Source: Gordonia hongkongensis
GTDB taxonomy: Bacteria > Actinomycetota > Actinomycetes > Mycobacteriales > Mycobacteriaceae
NCBI RefSeq assembly: GCF_023078355.1
Contig: NZ_CP095552.1
Location: 434,001-498,000, forward strand
Length of the DNA stretch: 64,000 nt
Direction of reading: 5' to 3'
In this document: positions 27,956-37,319 of the stretch, in pieces
Numbering within the stretch: the first letter of the stretch is position 1
Layout of the letters: each line of letters opens with the position of its first letter
Program-made: the position numbers and the translations under genes
Notes under the pieces: model-generated
Database searches by the model: none
What the model was told of the DNA's origin: nothing
What the model saw: only the letters and a program-made list of their open reading frames with translations

Positions 27956-30900
27956 ATGACCGCACTCCCTCTTGCCGACCAAGCAGCCCGCGATCGGATC
28001 ACCTCCGACACCGCCACCACCCTGTTCGTCGAAGCCGGCGCCGGCAGCGGCAAAACCCACTCCCTGGTCGGCCGCATCTGCCGGCTCGTCCTGCACGACG
28101 GCATCGAACTCGATCGGATCGCCGCCATCACGTTCACCGAGAAGGCCGCAGCCGAACTTCGCGAACGAATCCGAGTCGAGTTGGCTGAGCACGACACCGA
28201 ACGTGCCCGCGGTGCCCTCGAACAGATCGACACCGCGGCCATCGGCACCCTGCATGCGTTCGCCGCCCGCATCATCAGTGAGCATCCACTCGAAGCCGGT
28301 GTACCCCGCGCATCGCGGTCGTCGACGCGATGGGGTCGCAGCTGTCGTTCGAACGCCGCTGGCGACGCATGCGCACCCGCCTTTTCACCGACGCCGCGCC
28401 GCCGATTCTCGTCGACGCCATGGGCATCATCATGGCGGCCGGCGCCTCGCTCGATCAGATGCGCGCGCTCGCCGACGCACTCGACCGCAACTGGGACCGC
28501 CTCACCCTCGACGACAACCCACAAGGCATCGCTCCCGCACACATCGACCGCATGCTGTGGGAGGCAGACGCGATCGCCGACAACCTCGCCGATTGCCTCG
28601 ACCTCGACGACAAGCTCGCGCAGAAGCTGACCGAGCTGCAGGAGTGGCGCATCCTTGTTGCGGCAGAACGCGATGCGACAGGATGGATACCTGTAGCGGC
28701 TCTCTGTCCAGGCCCGGGAAACGGTGGCGCAGGGAAGAACTGGCGCGGTGGGTCCGCTCAGGTCAAAGAGATCAAGACTCGAGTCAAGGCGTTGCGTGAC
28801 GAGATCTGTCCCGACATCGTCGGCACCTATGTCGACGGCGCAGTTCGCGTGGTGGTGCGGCATCTGTCCGAGATCGTCCTCGACGAAGCGCGCGAGCGGC
28901 AGCGGAGCGGCCAACTCGAATTCCATGACCTACTCGTCCTCGCTCGCGACGTGCTCAGCAAGCACGCCGTCGCCGCGACCACCCACGAGCGCTACCAACG
29001 GGTGCTGCTCGACGAGTTCCAGGACACCGACCCGCTGCAACTCGAGCTGGCGCAACGTATCGTCGCCGGCACCGACGAAGCGGGCAGGCTGTTCACAGTG
29101 GGTGACCCCAAGCAGTCCATCTACCGCTTCCGCCGGGCCGACATCGCCGCCTACATGGCCGCGCGTGACCAGACCCCTGCCGCCGACGTCGTCCAACTGA
29201 CGACCAACTTCCGCTCCACACGGCCGGTCATCGAATGGATCAACACGGTGTTCGGTCGGATGATCGTCGCCGACGGTCACGTCCAGGCGACCTACACGCC
29301 GCTAGACCCCGTGCCGAGCAGGCCTCGGTGGGACATCGAGTGGGGTCCGGAACCATTCGTATTCCCTGACAACGACGAGCCCGTCGACGATGAGGCTTCG
29401 CTGTCGCCGGCGGAGGCGATTCGAGCACGGGAGTCTCGCGATGTCGCCCGGATCATCGCAACGGCTGTCGACAAGGGCTGGTGTCGAGAGTCGCGAGCCG
29501 ACGACGAGACCTACGGGCATGCGGCATTGACATGGAAAGACATCTGCATCCTCATCCCGTCGCGCACGGTTCTGCCCTTCCTGGAGAAGAGTCTGGATGC
29601 AGCAGGGATCGAGTTCCGTTCGGAAGCATCGAGTCTCGTCTATTCGACGCAGGAGGTTCATGACCTGCTGGTGACCTGTCGGGCGCTGGCCAACACCGCA
29701 GACGAAGCGGCGCTCGTCGCCGCGCTGCGCACACCGCTGTTCGGTTGTGGCGACGACGACCTGCTGCGATGGAGCGCAGCGAACGGCCGATGGAGTATCC
29801 ACGCCGACGCTCCGACCGAGGTGCTCGGATCCTCACCCGTTGCCGCCGCTTATCGGTACCTGCGCGAGCTGTCATTCGAGCTCGGTGACCTGAATCCCAG
29901 TGCCCTGCTCAGCCGTTTGGCGACCGACCGACGCGTCTTCGAGGTCTCGATGGATTCGCCCCGACACCGCGATGTGTGGCGACGACTGCGGTTCGTCATC
30001 GATCAGGCTCGCGCGTGGTACGCCGAGGATCGGGGATCGTTGCGCGACTACATCGACTGGGCCGACACCCAGGCCGACGAGAACGCGCGTGTGGCCGAGA
30101 CCGTCCTTCCCGAGATCGGCGTGGACGCCGTGCGGATCATGACCATCCACGCCGCCAAGGGTCTGCAGTTTCCGATGGTCGTGGTTGCCGGGATGAGCGG
30201 CGGATTCCGCACGCTGCCGGAGTCCTTGCTCTGGGATGCGAGCGGCACACTGCAGGCATGCGTGTCGAAGTCGGTGACGTCGAAGGGGTACAAGCCGGCA
30301 GCCGACGCGGAGAAGGCCCACGCCGAGGCTGAGAAGAAGCGCCTCCTCTACGTTGCCTGCACTCGCGCAGAGAGTCACCTCGCCGTTTCCGGATACACGG
30401 GCAAAGGTGCCTCGTGGAGTGTGACGCTGGCTCCCGCGCTGGACGGTCTACCGAACAGGGTGCCCGAGCTGATCGAACCGGTACGACGCGACGACGATCC
30501 GATCGAGCAGTTCGAGCGGCAGCCCTGGGATGAGTGGACAGCCGAGACGGCCGCAATCGAGGTGTCGTCGGCGTTGCGTGCGTCGTACTCGGCGACGCGG
30601 ATAGTGCACGGTGATGATGCCGCCGAGGTTGCGCTGCTGGACCGCTACCGTGAGGCCGGCCTGCTGACAGTCGAAGCAGGAGAGAATGTTTCACCCGGCG
30701 TCGGAGGCGTCGACAGCGGGGCTTCGCTGGGCACCGCCCTGCACGGGGTCTTGGAGCAGACCGAGTTAGGCGCGGTCCTCGACGAGACCTTCGAGGCGGT
30801 GGCCCGCCAGGCTGCTGCTGCCGTCGGCATCGTCGATGTCGACCACTTCGTCGCACTGGCCCGATCTGCACTCGAGTCCGAATCCGTCCATCGCGCGGCT

Positions 30901-31188
30901 GTCGGCGAGCACTGGAAGGAGATGCAGCTCGCGGGGCTCGGTCCCGATGGCACAACGGTGGTCGAAGGCATCGCGGATCTGGTCTACCGCGACCCCGACG
31001 GCGGACTCGTCATCGCGGACTACAAGACCGACGTCGGAGTAACCGCGCACACGCTCGAGGCCTACTGGGCACAGTTGGCGATCTACGCCGATCTGCTGCG
31101 AAAGGCGACGGGTGAGAGGGTCGTTCGGTTGGAGTTGGTGTTCTGTCGGGTGGGGCAAGCGGCTGTGCTAGCAAGGAGTGCGCACTAG
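27956..31188 (+). pseudogene. AddA/UvrD-like helicase-nuclease, frameshifted as sequenced
   Basis: ATG 27956 behind ggagg, one base after the AddB-like stop. Walker A is VEAGAGSGKTHSLVGR (about residues 25-40), then AAITFTEKAAAELRERIRV. The frame breaks at the cccc run 28304-28307; one extra C joins EHPLEAGVP to PRIAVVDAMGSQLSFERRW and yields 1077 residues. The second part has VLLDEFQDTDPLQLEL, VGDPKQSIYRFRRADI, MTIHAAKGLQFPMVVVAG, KRLLYVACTRAESHL and a C-terminal nuclease segment ending GGLVIADYKTD. It is a complete UvrD-RecB type enzyme apart from the break. The region 31189-31395 beyond it shows no gene. Confidence 0.8.
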
Positions 31189-31395
31189 CGGCATCCCGTG
31201 GTCACATCGCTCCATGTTCGGCGAGTGGCAGCCCGCTGGTCGCCGGAGCGACCGTAAGCAGTTCGGATATTGCCGAGTGCTGAGTGGTGCTCGAAGGAAC
31301 CGTTCGAGGTCGAACGACAGTCAGCGTATAGTCGATTCAGCGGTCACGGTCCGAAGGGCAAATGTGAATCCAATAGTGATGCACCCTGTGTCTCT

Positions 31396-32382
31396 TCAAG
31401 CGATCTGTTGAGCAAGAGCTCGAACCCCGGTTGCGAACTCATTCAGACTGAGAACCTTATGGCCACCCTGTAGAGAGTACGGCGAAATGCCCAATTGTTC
31501 TCGTGTCACGACAATTAGTTCACTAGGAACAATGCGCGGAATGGTCTTGGTCACCCACGGCCATCTCTCGCCAATCCATGATTCGCCGTTACTGTTCACG
31601 GTAACAAAATCAGGATCGAACGAGGCGCTGCCAGCAATCTCAAGCACTGCATATGCTCCGCGAGCCTCCTTCGCGAAGATTAATACTAGGTCGCCAGGCG
31701 CGAACCTTGGCCTCCCTCTTGCGGGACTGGAAAACCAGTGAGGATGGCGCCACTGTTCGAGGCTCGGCGCTCCATTCTCAGCTTTGATCCATAGCGTGCG
31801 GCTCGGGTCACGCGCATCCGTCAAGATGCGCTCAACGGCCGCGTCCGTAGTTTCTTGCGCGTCGACAGTCGCCGACTTCGGTGTTGCGGGCAACGCTGAC
31901 GCTAACTCCTCCGCGCGAAGCAATGCAGCCTCGTCGACCTCGGTTGCACTCGACCACCACTCGTCGTAGATACGGCCTGCTTCGATAATCTCCGGAGCGA
32001 TCAGCGAAACAGAGAGTTCCGCATTGTGGCGCGCAGTCAGGCCAAGACCGGAGGACGTGAGATTCGCCGAACCGGCCAGGCCAAAGTCGTCTGCGAGGTA
32101 TACCTTTGCATGAAGTCTCGGGTGGGTGCGAACGCTGACGTCTGCTCGGAGCAATGATCTCAGTCCTGCTGCAGACAAGTAACCGCCTGCTAGGGCCACT
32201 GGGTCTAACTTGGTAAGCAATCTCCAGGTCGCCTCATGGCCGCGTGCGATCATGCTGATCTTGTGCGCCACGTCGACAGTCAGGTACGGGCTGGACAAGG
32301 ACACTCCGCTGCGAGCCGACCGGAGTGCCTCGAACAGAGACGATCCAGCCCGAACCTGAGTCCGGTCCACGTTGGGAACCAT
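31396..32382 (-). CDS. Phospholipase D-like nuclease with C-terminal EVE/PUA-like domain
   Basis: A 328-residue protein from the ATG at 32382. One HKD motif is clear: HAKVYLADDFGLAGSANLTS (residues about 91-110), the H-x-K-x4-D-x6-GSxN core of phospholipase-D-like nucleases; a single copy implies a dimeric active site. Residues about 195-290 (RTLWIKAENGAPSLEQWRHP, FAPGDLVLIFAKEARGAYAV, WPWVTKTIPRIV) resemble the EVE/PUA-like fold that reads modified bases. The combination suggests a modification-dependent nuclease; that is inference. Codon use is less GC-rich than neighbours, a sign of transfer. The 155-base gap to the kinase gene shows nothing. Confidence 0.62.
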   Translation of the reverse strand: MVPNVDRTQVRAGSSLFEALRSARSGVSLSSPYLTVDVAHKISMIARGHEATWRLLTKLDPVALAGGYLSAAGLRSLLRADVSVRTHPRLHAKVYLADDFGLAGSANLTSSGLGLTARHNAELSVSLIAPEIIEAGRIYDEWWSSATEVDEAALLRAEELASALPATPKSATVDAQETTDAAVERILTDARDPSRTLWIKAENGAPSLEQWRHPHWFSSPARGRPRFAPGDLVLIFAKEARGAYAVLEIAGSASFDPDFVTVNSNGESWIGERWPWVTKTIPRIVPSELIVVTREQLGISPYSLQGGHKVLSLNEFATGVRALAQQIA

Positions 32383-32538
32383 TTCGTCACCATAGCTAGA
32401 AAACGCAGTGCGTCAGCCTGGTTTGGTCCGTTTGGCTCGCGCGGCTGCACGGACAGAACCTACTTCCCGTAAGAGTATTTCCGACTCCCTGCAGTAAGCG
32501 TGAGAGGGTCTGTGGCTTCTTTCTCGCGAGTGACGACA

Positions 32539-33645
32539 CTAGCGTTCGAGCAAAGCGCCCAAACGCTCCTCGCTGATCACATGGATTCGTTCGCCGCGAC
32601 GTTTGCGTTCGCGGACCTCGAACAGCTTGCTTCCCTCGCCGACCCCTACCGTATTCGCCATACTGCCGGCCCGGACGAGGACTGTCGTCCTGTCTGTGAC
32701 CGTGGATTGGACGGTTCCGCCGGCGCGACTGATCATCTGCGCCAACTTGCGTTGCGACCCCATTGCGAACCGGCCTGTGAGCGTCACATGATGTCCCCGT
32801 ATCGATTTCGGCCCGGACTTGTCTCTCATGTCGACATCTCGTAGCTGCCGAAGCGCCTGAGATGCTTGCAACCCGCTCACGTATCGAAGGCCGTGATGTG
32901 CGGTGGCGTGCCACATCCAACATTTCAGATCGTCGGGGATGTCCAAGTCGCGGATGCCGGGCACGTGACTACTGTCGAAATCGTCGCCCGTCAACAAGGT
33001 ACCGGCTAGCAACCCGACCTGGTAGATGTCCACCCACGTTGCCCAGTTCTGTCGTTCGTCCATGTTGTTCGGGGAGTAGGCAGGGGTGTAGGCGTCGATA
33101 GCAGAGCGTCTCGGGGTCAGGGAGTGTTTGGAGATACCGAAGTCGCCCAGCACAAGATGCCCATCTCGGATGAAGACGTTGGCGGGCTTGATGTCACGGT
33201 GAGTCACGCCACTTGCGTGCATGAGTGCGAGCACTTTCAACAGACGGCTGATCTCGCGACGGACTCGACCTGGAGTCCAACCGCGCCAGTCACGGTCGTC
33301 TGCCAGATCGGCGACGGTCCCTTCGGGCATGTACTCCGTCACAAGGACATAGCGAGTGCGCCGGCCCGCCCCGGTGCCGAACGCAAACGAATCGAGAAGC
33401 TCGACCACCTCCGAGTATCCGGACAGCAGGTTGCCAAAGTGTGCCTCGCAATGCCAGTCGTCAGCGGACGCACAGATCTTGACGCAGACGGTGGTGGCTT
33501 TGCGTTGTCCGCGGCCCGACATTGCCGTCGCGCGGTACACAGAGCCGTAACCTCCACCGGCGATGTACGCCTGAATACAGTACTTCCGGCCATCGTCGTT
33601 GGTGATCGTCTGACCTGGGCGGAGCCGGGGTGAAGTCGACGCCAT
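32539..33645 (-). CDS. Serine/threonine protein kinase with C-terminal BRCT domain
   Basis: A 368-residue soluble protein from the ATG at 33645. The kinase domain (about residues 20-275) has a glycine loop GGGYGSVYRA, a VCVKI lysine, catalytic loop HRDIKPANV and GDFGISKHS. Residues about 283-368 (IRGHHVTLTGRFAMGSQRKL, AQMISRAGGTVQSTVTDRTT, RGERIHVISEERL) form a BRCT domain of the DNA-ligase type, used elsewhere to bind DNA ends or phosphopeptides. It lacks the membrane segment and PASTA repeats of PknB-type kinases. It lies between the PLD-like gene and a secreted-protein gene on the same strand. Confidence 0.82.
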   Translation of the reverse strand: MASTSPRLRPGQTITNDDGRKYCIQAYIAGGGYGSVYRATAMSGRGQRKATTVCVKICASADDWHCEAHFGNLLSGYSEVVELLDSFAFGTGAGRRTRYVLVTEYMPEGTVADLADDRDWRGWTPGRVRREISRLLKVLALMHASGVTHRDIKPANVFIRDGHLVLGDFGISKHSLTPRRSAIDAYTPAYSPNNMDERQNWATWVDIYQVGLLAGTLLTGDDFDSSHVPGIRDLDIPDDLKCWMWHATAHHGLRYVSGLQASQALRQLRDVDMRDKSGPKSIRGHHVTLTGRFAMGSQRKLAQMISRAGGTVQSTVTDRTTVLVRAGSMANTVGVGEGSKLFEVRERKRRGERIHVISEERLGALLER

Positions 33646-33729
33646 CGTTCAACGATAGGCGTCGCCGGCAGACGTGAGACCGAGAATCGAGAACCTTCGC
33701 ATCGGTACCCAAGCTATGAAAGTCGCTTG

Positions 33730-34280
33730 TCACACCCCCGGCGGCAACTCCCCGAACCTGAACACGCGGTCGAAGACCTGTACGAAAGTCGATGAGACCG
33801 GGCCACCCGTCGGATTGGCATTGGCGTCCGCGGCACGTGGCCAGCGGTAGGTCACGGTGACGCTCACCGGAGTGAATCCGCTGACCCGGGTGTGTCCGGT
33901 CGGGCGGTTGGTGACACCAAGGTACTTTCCGGGCCGGAAGAGCAGCACCACGGCCGGCGACGAGACGGTGCCGCCCGCGACGTCGAACGTCGCCCACATC
34001 AGGGACGGGCAGTTAGGCGCGCGATCCAGCGATCGCGCCATCGGTGCGCGACGCGCTACCCATCGCAGTCCGGGCTGCCCGAAGGGGGACCGACCGCGCG
34101 GAGGCCGAGCTTGACCTCCGACGAATTCAGATCGAGGCATAATCCTTGCCCCGCTGTTCCGGCCACCGGTTGGCTCCGTTGCGGAGCAGCTGATGCTGCG
34201 GGCGCGGCCAGGGTGATGGTCAGTAGCGCAACCGCGACCACGATCAGTTGATGGACGGCACGTAGGCGTGAGCCGGACAT
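33730..34280 (-). pseudogene. LppP/LprE-like secreted protein, frameshifted as sequenced
   Basis: From ATG 34280 a signal peptide (LIVVAVALLTITLAAPAASA) and the segment GLCLDLNSSEVKLGLRAVGP are encoded, then the frame stops at 34056. The next frame continues ARSLDRAPNCPSLMWATFDV, GTVSSPAVVLLFRPGKYLGV and VSVTVTYRWPRA, the conserved half of the LppP/LprE family. One extra base in the ggggg run at 34084-34088 joins them into 183 residues. There is no lipobox Cys, so it is secreted rather than lipid-anchored. Role unknown. Confidence 0.65.
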
Positions 34281-34369
34281 GGTTGTCTCCCCTGGGAGCG
34301 TCGGACGGTGGATGCAGTTGCGAAGCTACGCCGGTGAGGCGCCGCGGTTGCTGGATTCGGCCGAGGCGG

Positions 34370-35866
34370 TCAAATAGCTGCGATCGAAGACGAGCCGGCG
34401 TCCCACACGAGTCCGCGACCCCGTGCCGCCGGTAGTAGTTCGAGCACCTTCTGCTGTACCTCAGCGACCGGATGGCCGAGCAGGACACCGTAAGCGACAG
34501 CCACGCTGGGTGTTCGCTGGTGTCCGGCCACGCAGTGCAACAGCACGGTTCTGCCCTGGGCGCGCAGACCACGAACCGCGTCTGCGGTGTCGGCGATCAC
34601 GAACTCCAGGTTCGGGTTGTCGGCTGGATCGTCGGAGTCGATCAACCGTGATTCGACGATGTCGGCAGCGCCCGCGAAGCAAGTCTGACGTCGACCGACC
34701 CGGCACATCGACACCACTGCGTCAGCCCCATGGTCGACCGTGGCGTGCGTCCCCAACAACACGCCGTCGTCGTACGGATGCGCCACCACCTCGGTGGCGA
34801 CATGCTCCCGATAGCGGACGTCTTCGACGGTCGGCCATCCCTTCGGATCTGCGCGCCCGTCGCGCGCGGCCAAGGTGCCGAGGCGCACCAGGTCCCGCGC
34901 ATCGCTCGGCCGGTCCTCCGGTGAGCAACCCTGCCGAGGCCAACCGTGTAGCGCGCGCCTCCAGGACCAGGGCACCGCGCTTGCGCCCCAACGGGCACCG
35001 AGTAGACCGCCCGCGATTGCTGCGACGGTGTCCGTGTCGTTCCCGATGCGGATGGCGGTATCGAGCGCGTGCTGCAGGTGGCGGCACGGAACGTCGTCCG
35101 GGATCGGCGTCTGCATGATCGCGGCGACGGCGGCCTGGAGCGCGGTCACCGTGAAACCGTTGGGAGTGAACGTTTTCGGATCTACGGTCGTCGCCTCGTC
35201 GAGCCATTGCGACCACCGCGACCTGCGGTCGGAGGGCAACAGGTCGAGGCCGGTGGACACAGCGACCCGCCCGGTGAGCACGGCTGTGCGGATGGCTTCG
35301 GACCACAGCACACACGAGTCGCCGGCCAGCGGGTCGGCGTGGGTCAGCTCCGCTACGGCGCGGGTGGCGATCGCCAGTCGGTCCCGGTCGTGGAGGTGCG
35401 CCAGCGCGACCGGTGCGGTTCGCATGAGCGCTCCGTTGCCTGCCGACCGCGGATGTGTCTGCGCAAAACGCGCTGCCTCGTCCCGCATGAGGGACCCGAC
35501 GCGCTCATGGTTGGAAGCTGACCCGCGTCGAACGGCGCTCAGCACCGCGCGGGTCTGTACTCCGACATCTGGTGGGTTGCCGTCGAACCAACTCAGAAAG
35601 TTCGTCGCGATGGCGTCGATCGCGTCCTCAGAGGTGAGATCGGCGCCCTTGGCAGCAACGAGTGCGATCGCCATGGCCATCGACGTGTCGTCGCTCCACT
35701 CGCCGGGTGCGAAGTCGCCCAGTCCGCCGCCGAGCATCATCGGTCTCTCGTCAGAACCCAGACTTCTGCTTTCGAACTCGTACGGAACGCCGAGCGCGTC
35801 CCCGGCGGCTGTACCGAGGAGAACCCCTGCGGCTCGGTCGAGTTGGGCGATGGTGAGTCGACTCAC
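34370..35866 (-). CDS. ADP-ribosylglycohydrolase fused to dual-specificity-like phosphatase
   Basis: A 498-residue protein from the GTG at 35866 (AAAGGA upstream). Residues 1-330 are an ADP-ribosylglycohydrolase (DraG/ARH type) with GTAAGDALGVPYEFES, WSDDTSMAMAIA, GALMRTAPVAL and GNDTDTVAAIAGGLLGARWG, the magnesium-site motifs. Residues about 345-498 are a cysteine phosphatase domain with HCVAGHQRTPSVAVAYG (C-x5-R). The first activity removes ADP-ribose from proteins or nucleic acid; the second would remove phosphate. The gene follows the VWA gene by 43 bases on the same strand, so they are probably one operon. Confidence 0.88.
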   Translation of the reverse strand: MSRLTIAQLDRAAGVLLGTAAGDALGVPYEFESRSLGSDERPMMLGGGLGDFAPGEWSDDTSMAMAIALVAAKGADLTSEDAIDAIATNFLSWFDGNPPDVGVQTRAVLSAVRRGSASNHERVGSLMRDEAARFAQTHPRSAGNGALMRTAPVALAHLHDRDRLAIATRAVAELTHADPLAGDSCVLWSEAIRTAVLTGRVAVSTGLDLLPSDRRSRWSQWLDEATTVDPKTFTPNGFTVTALQAAVAAIMQTPIPDDVPCRHLQHALDTAIRIGNDTDTVAAIAGGLLGARWGASAVPWSWRRALHGWPRQGCSPEDRPSDARDLVRLGTLAARDGRADPKGWPTVEDVRYREHVATEVVAHPYDDGVLLGTHATVDHGADAVVSMCRVGRRQTCFAGAADIVESRLIDSDDPADNPNLEFVIADTADAVRGLRAQGRTVLLHCVAGHQRTPSVAVAYGVLLGHPVAEVQQKVLELLPAARGRGLVWDAGSSSIAAI

Positions 35867-35909
35867 GTGAGGTCCTTTCAGTCGGATGGGTGGGAACAAG
35901 CGGACATCC

Positions 35910-37178
35910 TCAATGGCGTCGGCCACGCTTGCGGTTCGTCCGGTGGTACGAGGCGCGCATCGCCTTGGATGCATACACGCTGTCCAGGGCGCCTGCGCTG
36001 ACTCCGAAGCGGTCGAGCATCGCGATCTCGTCGGCGATGGCCGCACGGTCCTCGGGACGAGCCTCCTGCATGGCGTACTCGAGCTTCTGACGCGATCGTG
36101 CGAGGCGCCGCGAACCGCCGTCGATGTCGCCGGCCTCGTACGCTCGGGAGGCCTCCAGCTTGTCCTGCTGACCTTCTTGGTAGAGACGCTCGGAGTACAC
36201 CTTCGGGTCAGGGACACGGCCTGCAGCCTCGTCGCCAGGGACGACGTTCACGACGACGGGCAGCGACACCGTGTGTTCCACGAGGGACGCGGTCTCGACG
36301 TAGCGCAGCTGCAACGTTGCCAGTTCGGTCAGGCCGAGGGCGGAAATCGAACCGACCTTCATGCGCAGCAGCAGTTTTCGTTCCTCGAGTGCGTAGAGAT
36401 CACCCAGCTCGATCATCACCTCACCATCGCCGATCTGGTGCGCGGGAAGATCGTTGAACAACGCGAGCTCGTGGACGCGCTGGTCGTATCGAACGGTCAA
36501 GGTGACCGCTTGCGCCGACTTCGAGAGCAGGCCGTCGACCTCACCCGCGATGGCAGCACCGGCGGCATCCGGATTATCGGCGAACACATGATTTCCGTTG
36601 CCGGCGCGCGAGATCGCCGACAGCAACGTTTCGTCGTACCCGCGGCCGTAGCCCATGGTGGAGGTGACGATCCCTTTGGATCCTGCTTTCGCCGTGATGC
36701 CCGCGAACTCGTCGACGTCGCGGATCCCGCTGTTGATGTGACCGTCGCTGATCACCAGGACGGTCCCGCCGCGGATACCGGCAGACTCCCCGGCGCGCCG
36801 TATCTCCTGCAGGCCGCGTAGATAACCCGACGACAAGTCAGTGCAACCGCCGGTTTCGATGGCCCTGATCGCGTCGACGGCGCGCTGCTTGTCCATCAAC
36901 GACGACGCAGGCAGCGCCACCTGGGCCGTGTCGTCGAACGTGACGACGCCGAACACATCGTGCGGGTCGAGTTGGGCGACCACCCCGGCCAGCGCCTTCT
37001 TGGCGCCGTCGAGCGGCGCGCCGGACATGGAGCCGCTGCGGTCGAGAACGACCTGCAGGGCCGTCGGGGGCCGGTTCGCAGTCGGCGCCTCCGGTGCCAC
37101 CAGCTCCACGAGAACCGTCAGCTCATCGGCGGATTCCAGGGCGACGACGTCGACATCGAGTGCGGCAGAGAGCTTCAT
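35910..37178 (-). CDS. VWA domain-containing protein
   Basis: A 422-residue cytoplasmic protein from the ATG at 37178, with AAGGAG seven bases upstream. The von Willebrand A domain spans about residues 40-215, with metal-site motif VVLDRSGSMSGAPLDGAKKA (DxSxS), a later conserved Thr in ETGGCTDLSSG and the VLVISDGHINSG Asp. A beta-rich and then helical region follows (KLEASRAYEAGDIDGGSRRL). There is no signal peptide. It is the first gene of an operon with the ADP-ribosylglycohydrolase-phosphatase, divergent from the Nudix regulator. Confidence 0.88.
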   Translation of the reverse strand: MKLSAALDVDVVALESADELTVLVELVAPEAPTANRPPTALQVVLDRSGSMSGAPLDGAKKALAGVVAQLDPHDVFGVVTFDDTAQVALPASSLMDKQRAVDAIRAIETGGCTDLSSGYLRGLQEIRRAGESAGIRGGTVLVISDGHINSGIRDVDEFAGITAKAGSKGIVTSTMGYGRGYDETLLSAISRAGNGNHVFADNPDAAGAAIAGEVDGLLSKSAQAVTLTVRYDQRVHELALFNDLPAHQIGDGEVMIELGDLYALEERKLLLRMKVGSISALGLTELATLQLRYVETASLVEHTVSLPVVVNVVPGDEAAGRVPDPKVYSERLYQEGQQDKLEASRAYEAGDIDGGSRRLARSRQKLEYAMQEARPEDRAAIADEIAMLDRFGVSAGALDSVYASKAMRASYHRTNRKRGRRH

Positions 37179-37291
37179 GATGCTCCTTCGGTGGTGAGGT
37201 GGGCGTGTGCGCCCTGGAGAGGTGAGGCCCGTGCGGACGGCGGGGAAATGCGCCTTGAGACACCCTTTACGCAGGAATGCGATTAGTAGTT

Positions 37292-37307
37292 TGCGCGAAT
37301 TCTCGCA
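37292..37307. promoter_or_regulatory. 16-bp palindrome between VWA gene and Nudix regulator
   Basis: TGCGCGAATTCTCGCA is a palindrome with one mismatched pair, 13 bases before the GTG start of the Nudix regulator and about 115 bases before the divergent VWA gene. The position suits an autoregulatory operator of the regulator. Assignment is inferred from symmetry and position. Confidence 0.45.
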
Positions 37308-37319
37308 TAGTGTCAAGCG

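Noticed and set aside
35867-36217. Longer N-terminus for the ADP-ribosylglycohydrolase
   Set aside because: It overlaps the VWA gene's C-terminal coding region; the GTG at 35866 has an SD and begins at the domain edge.
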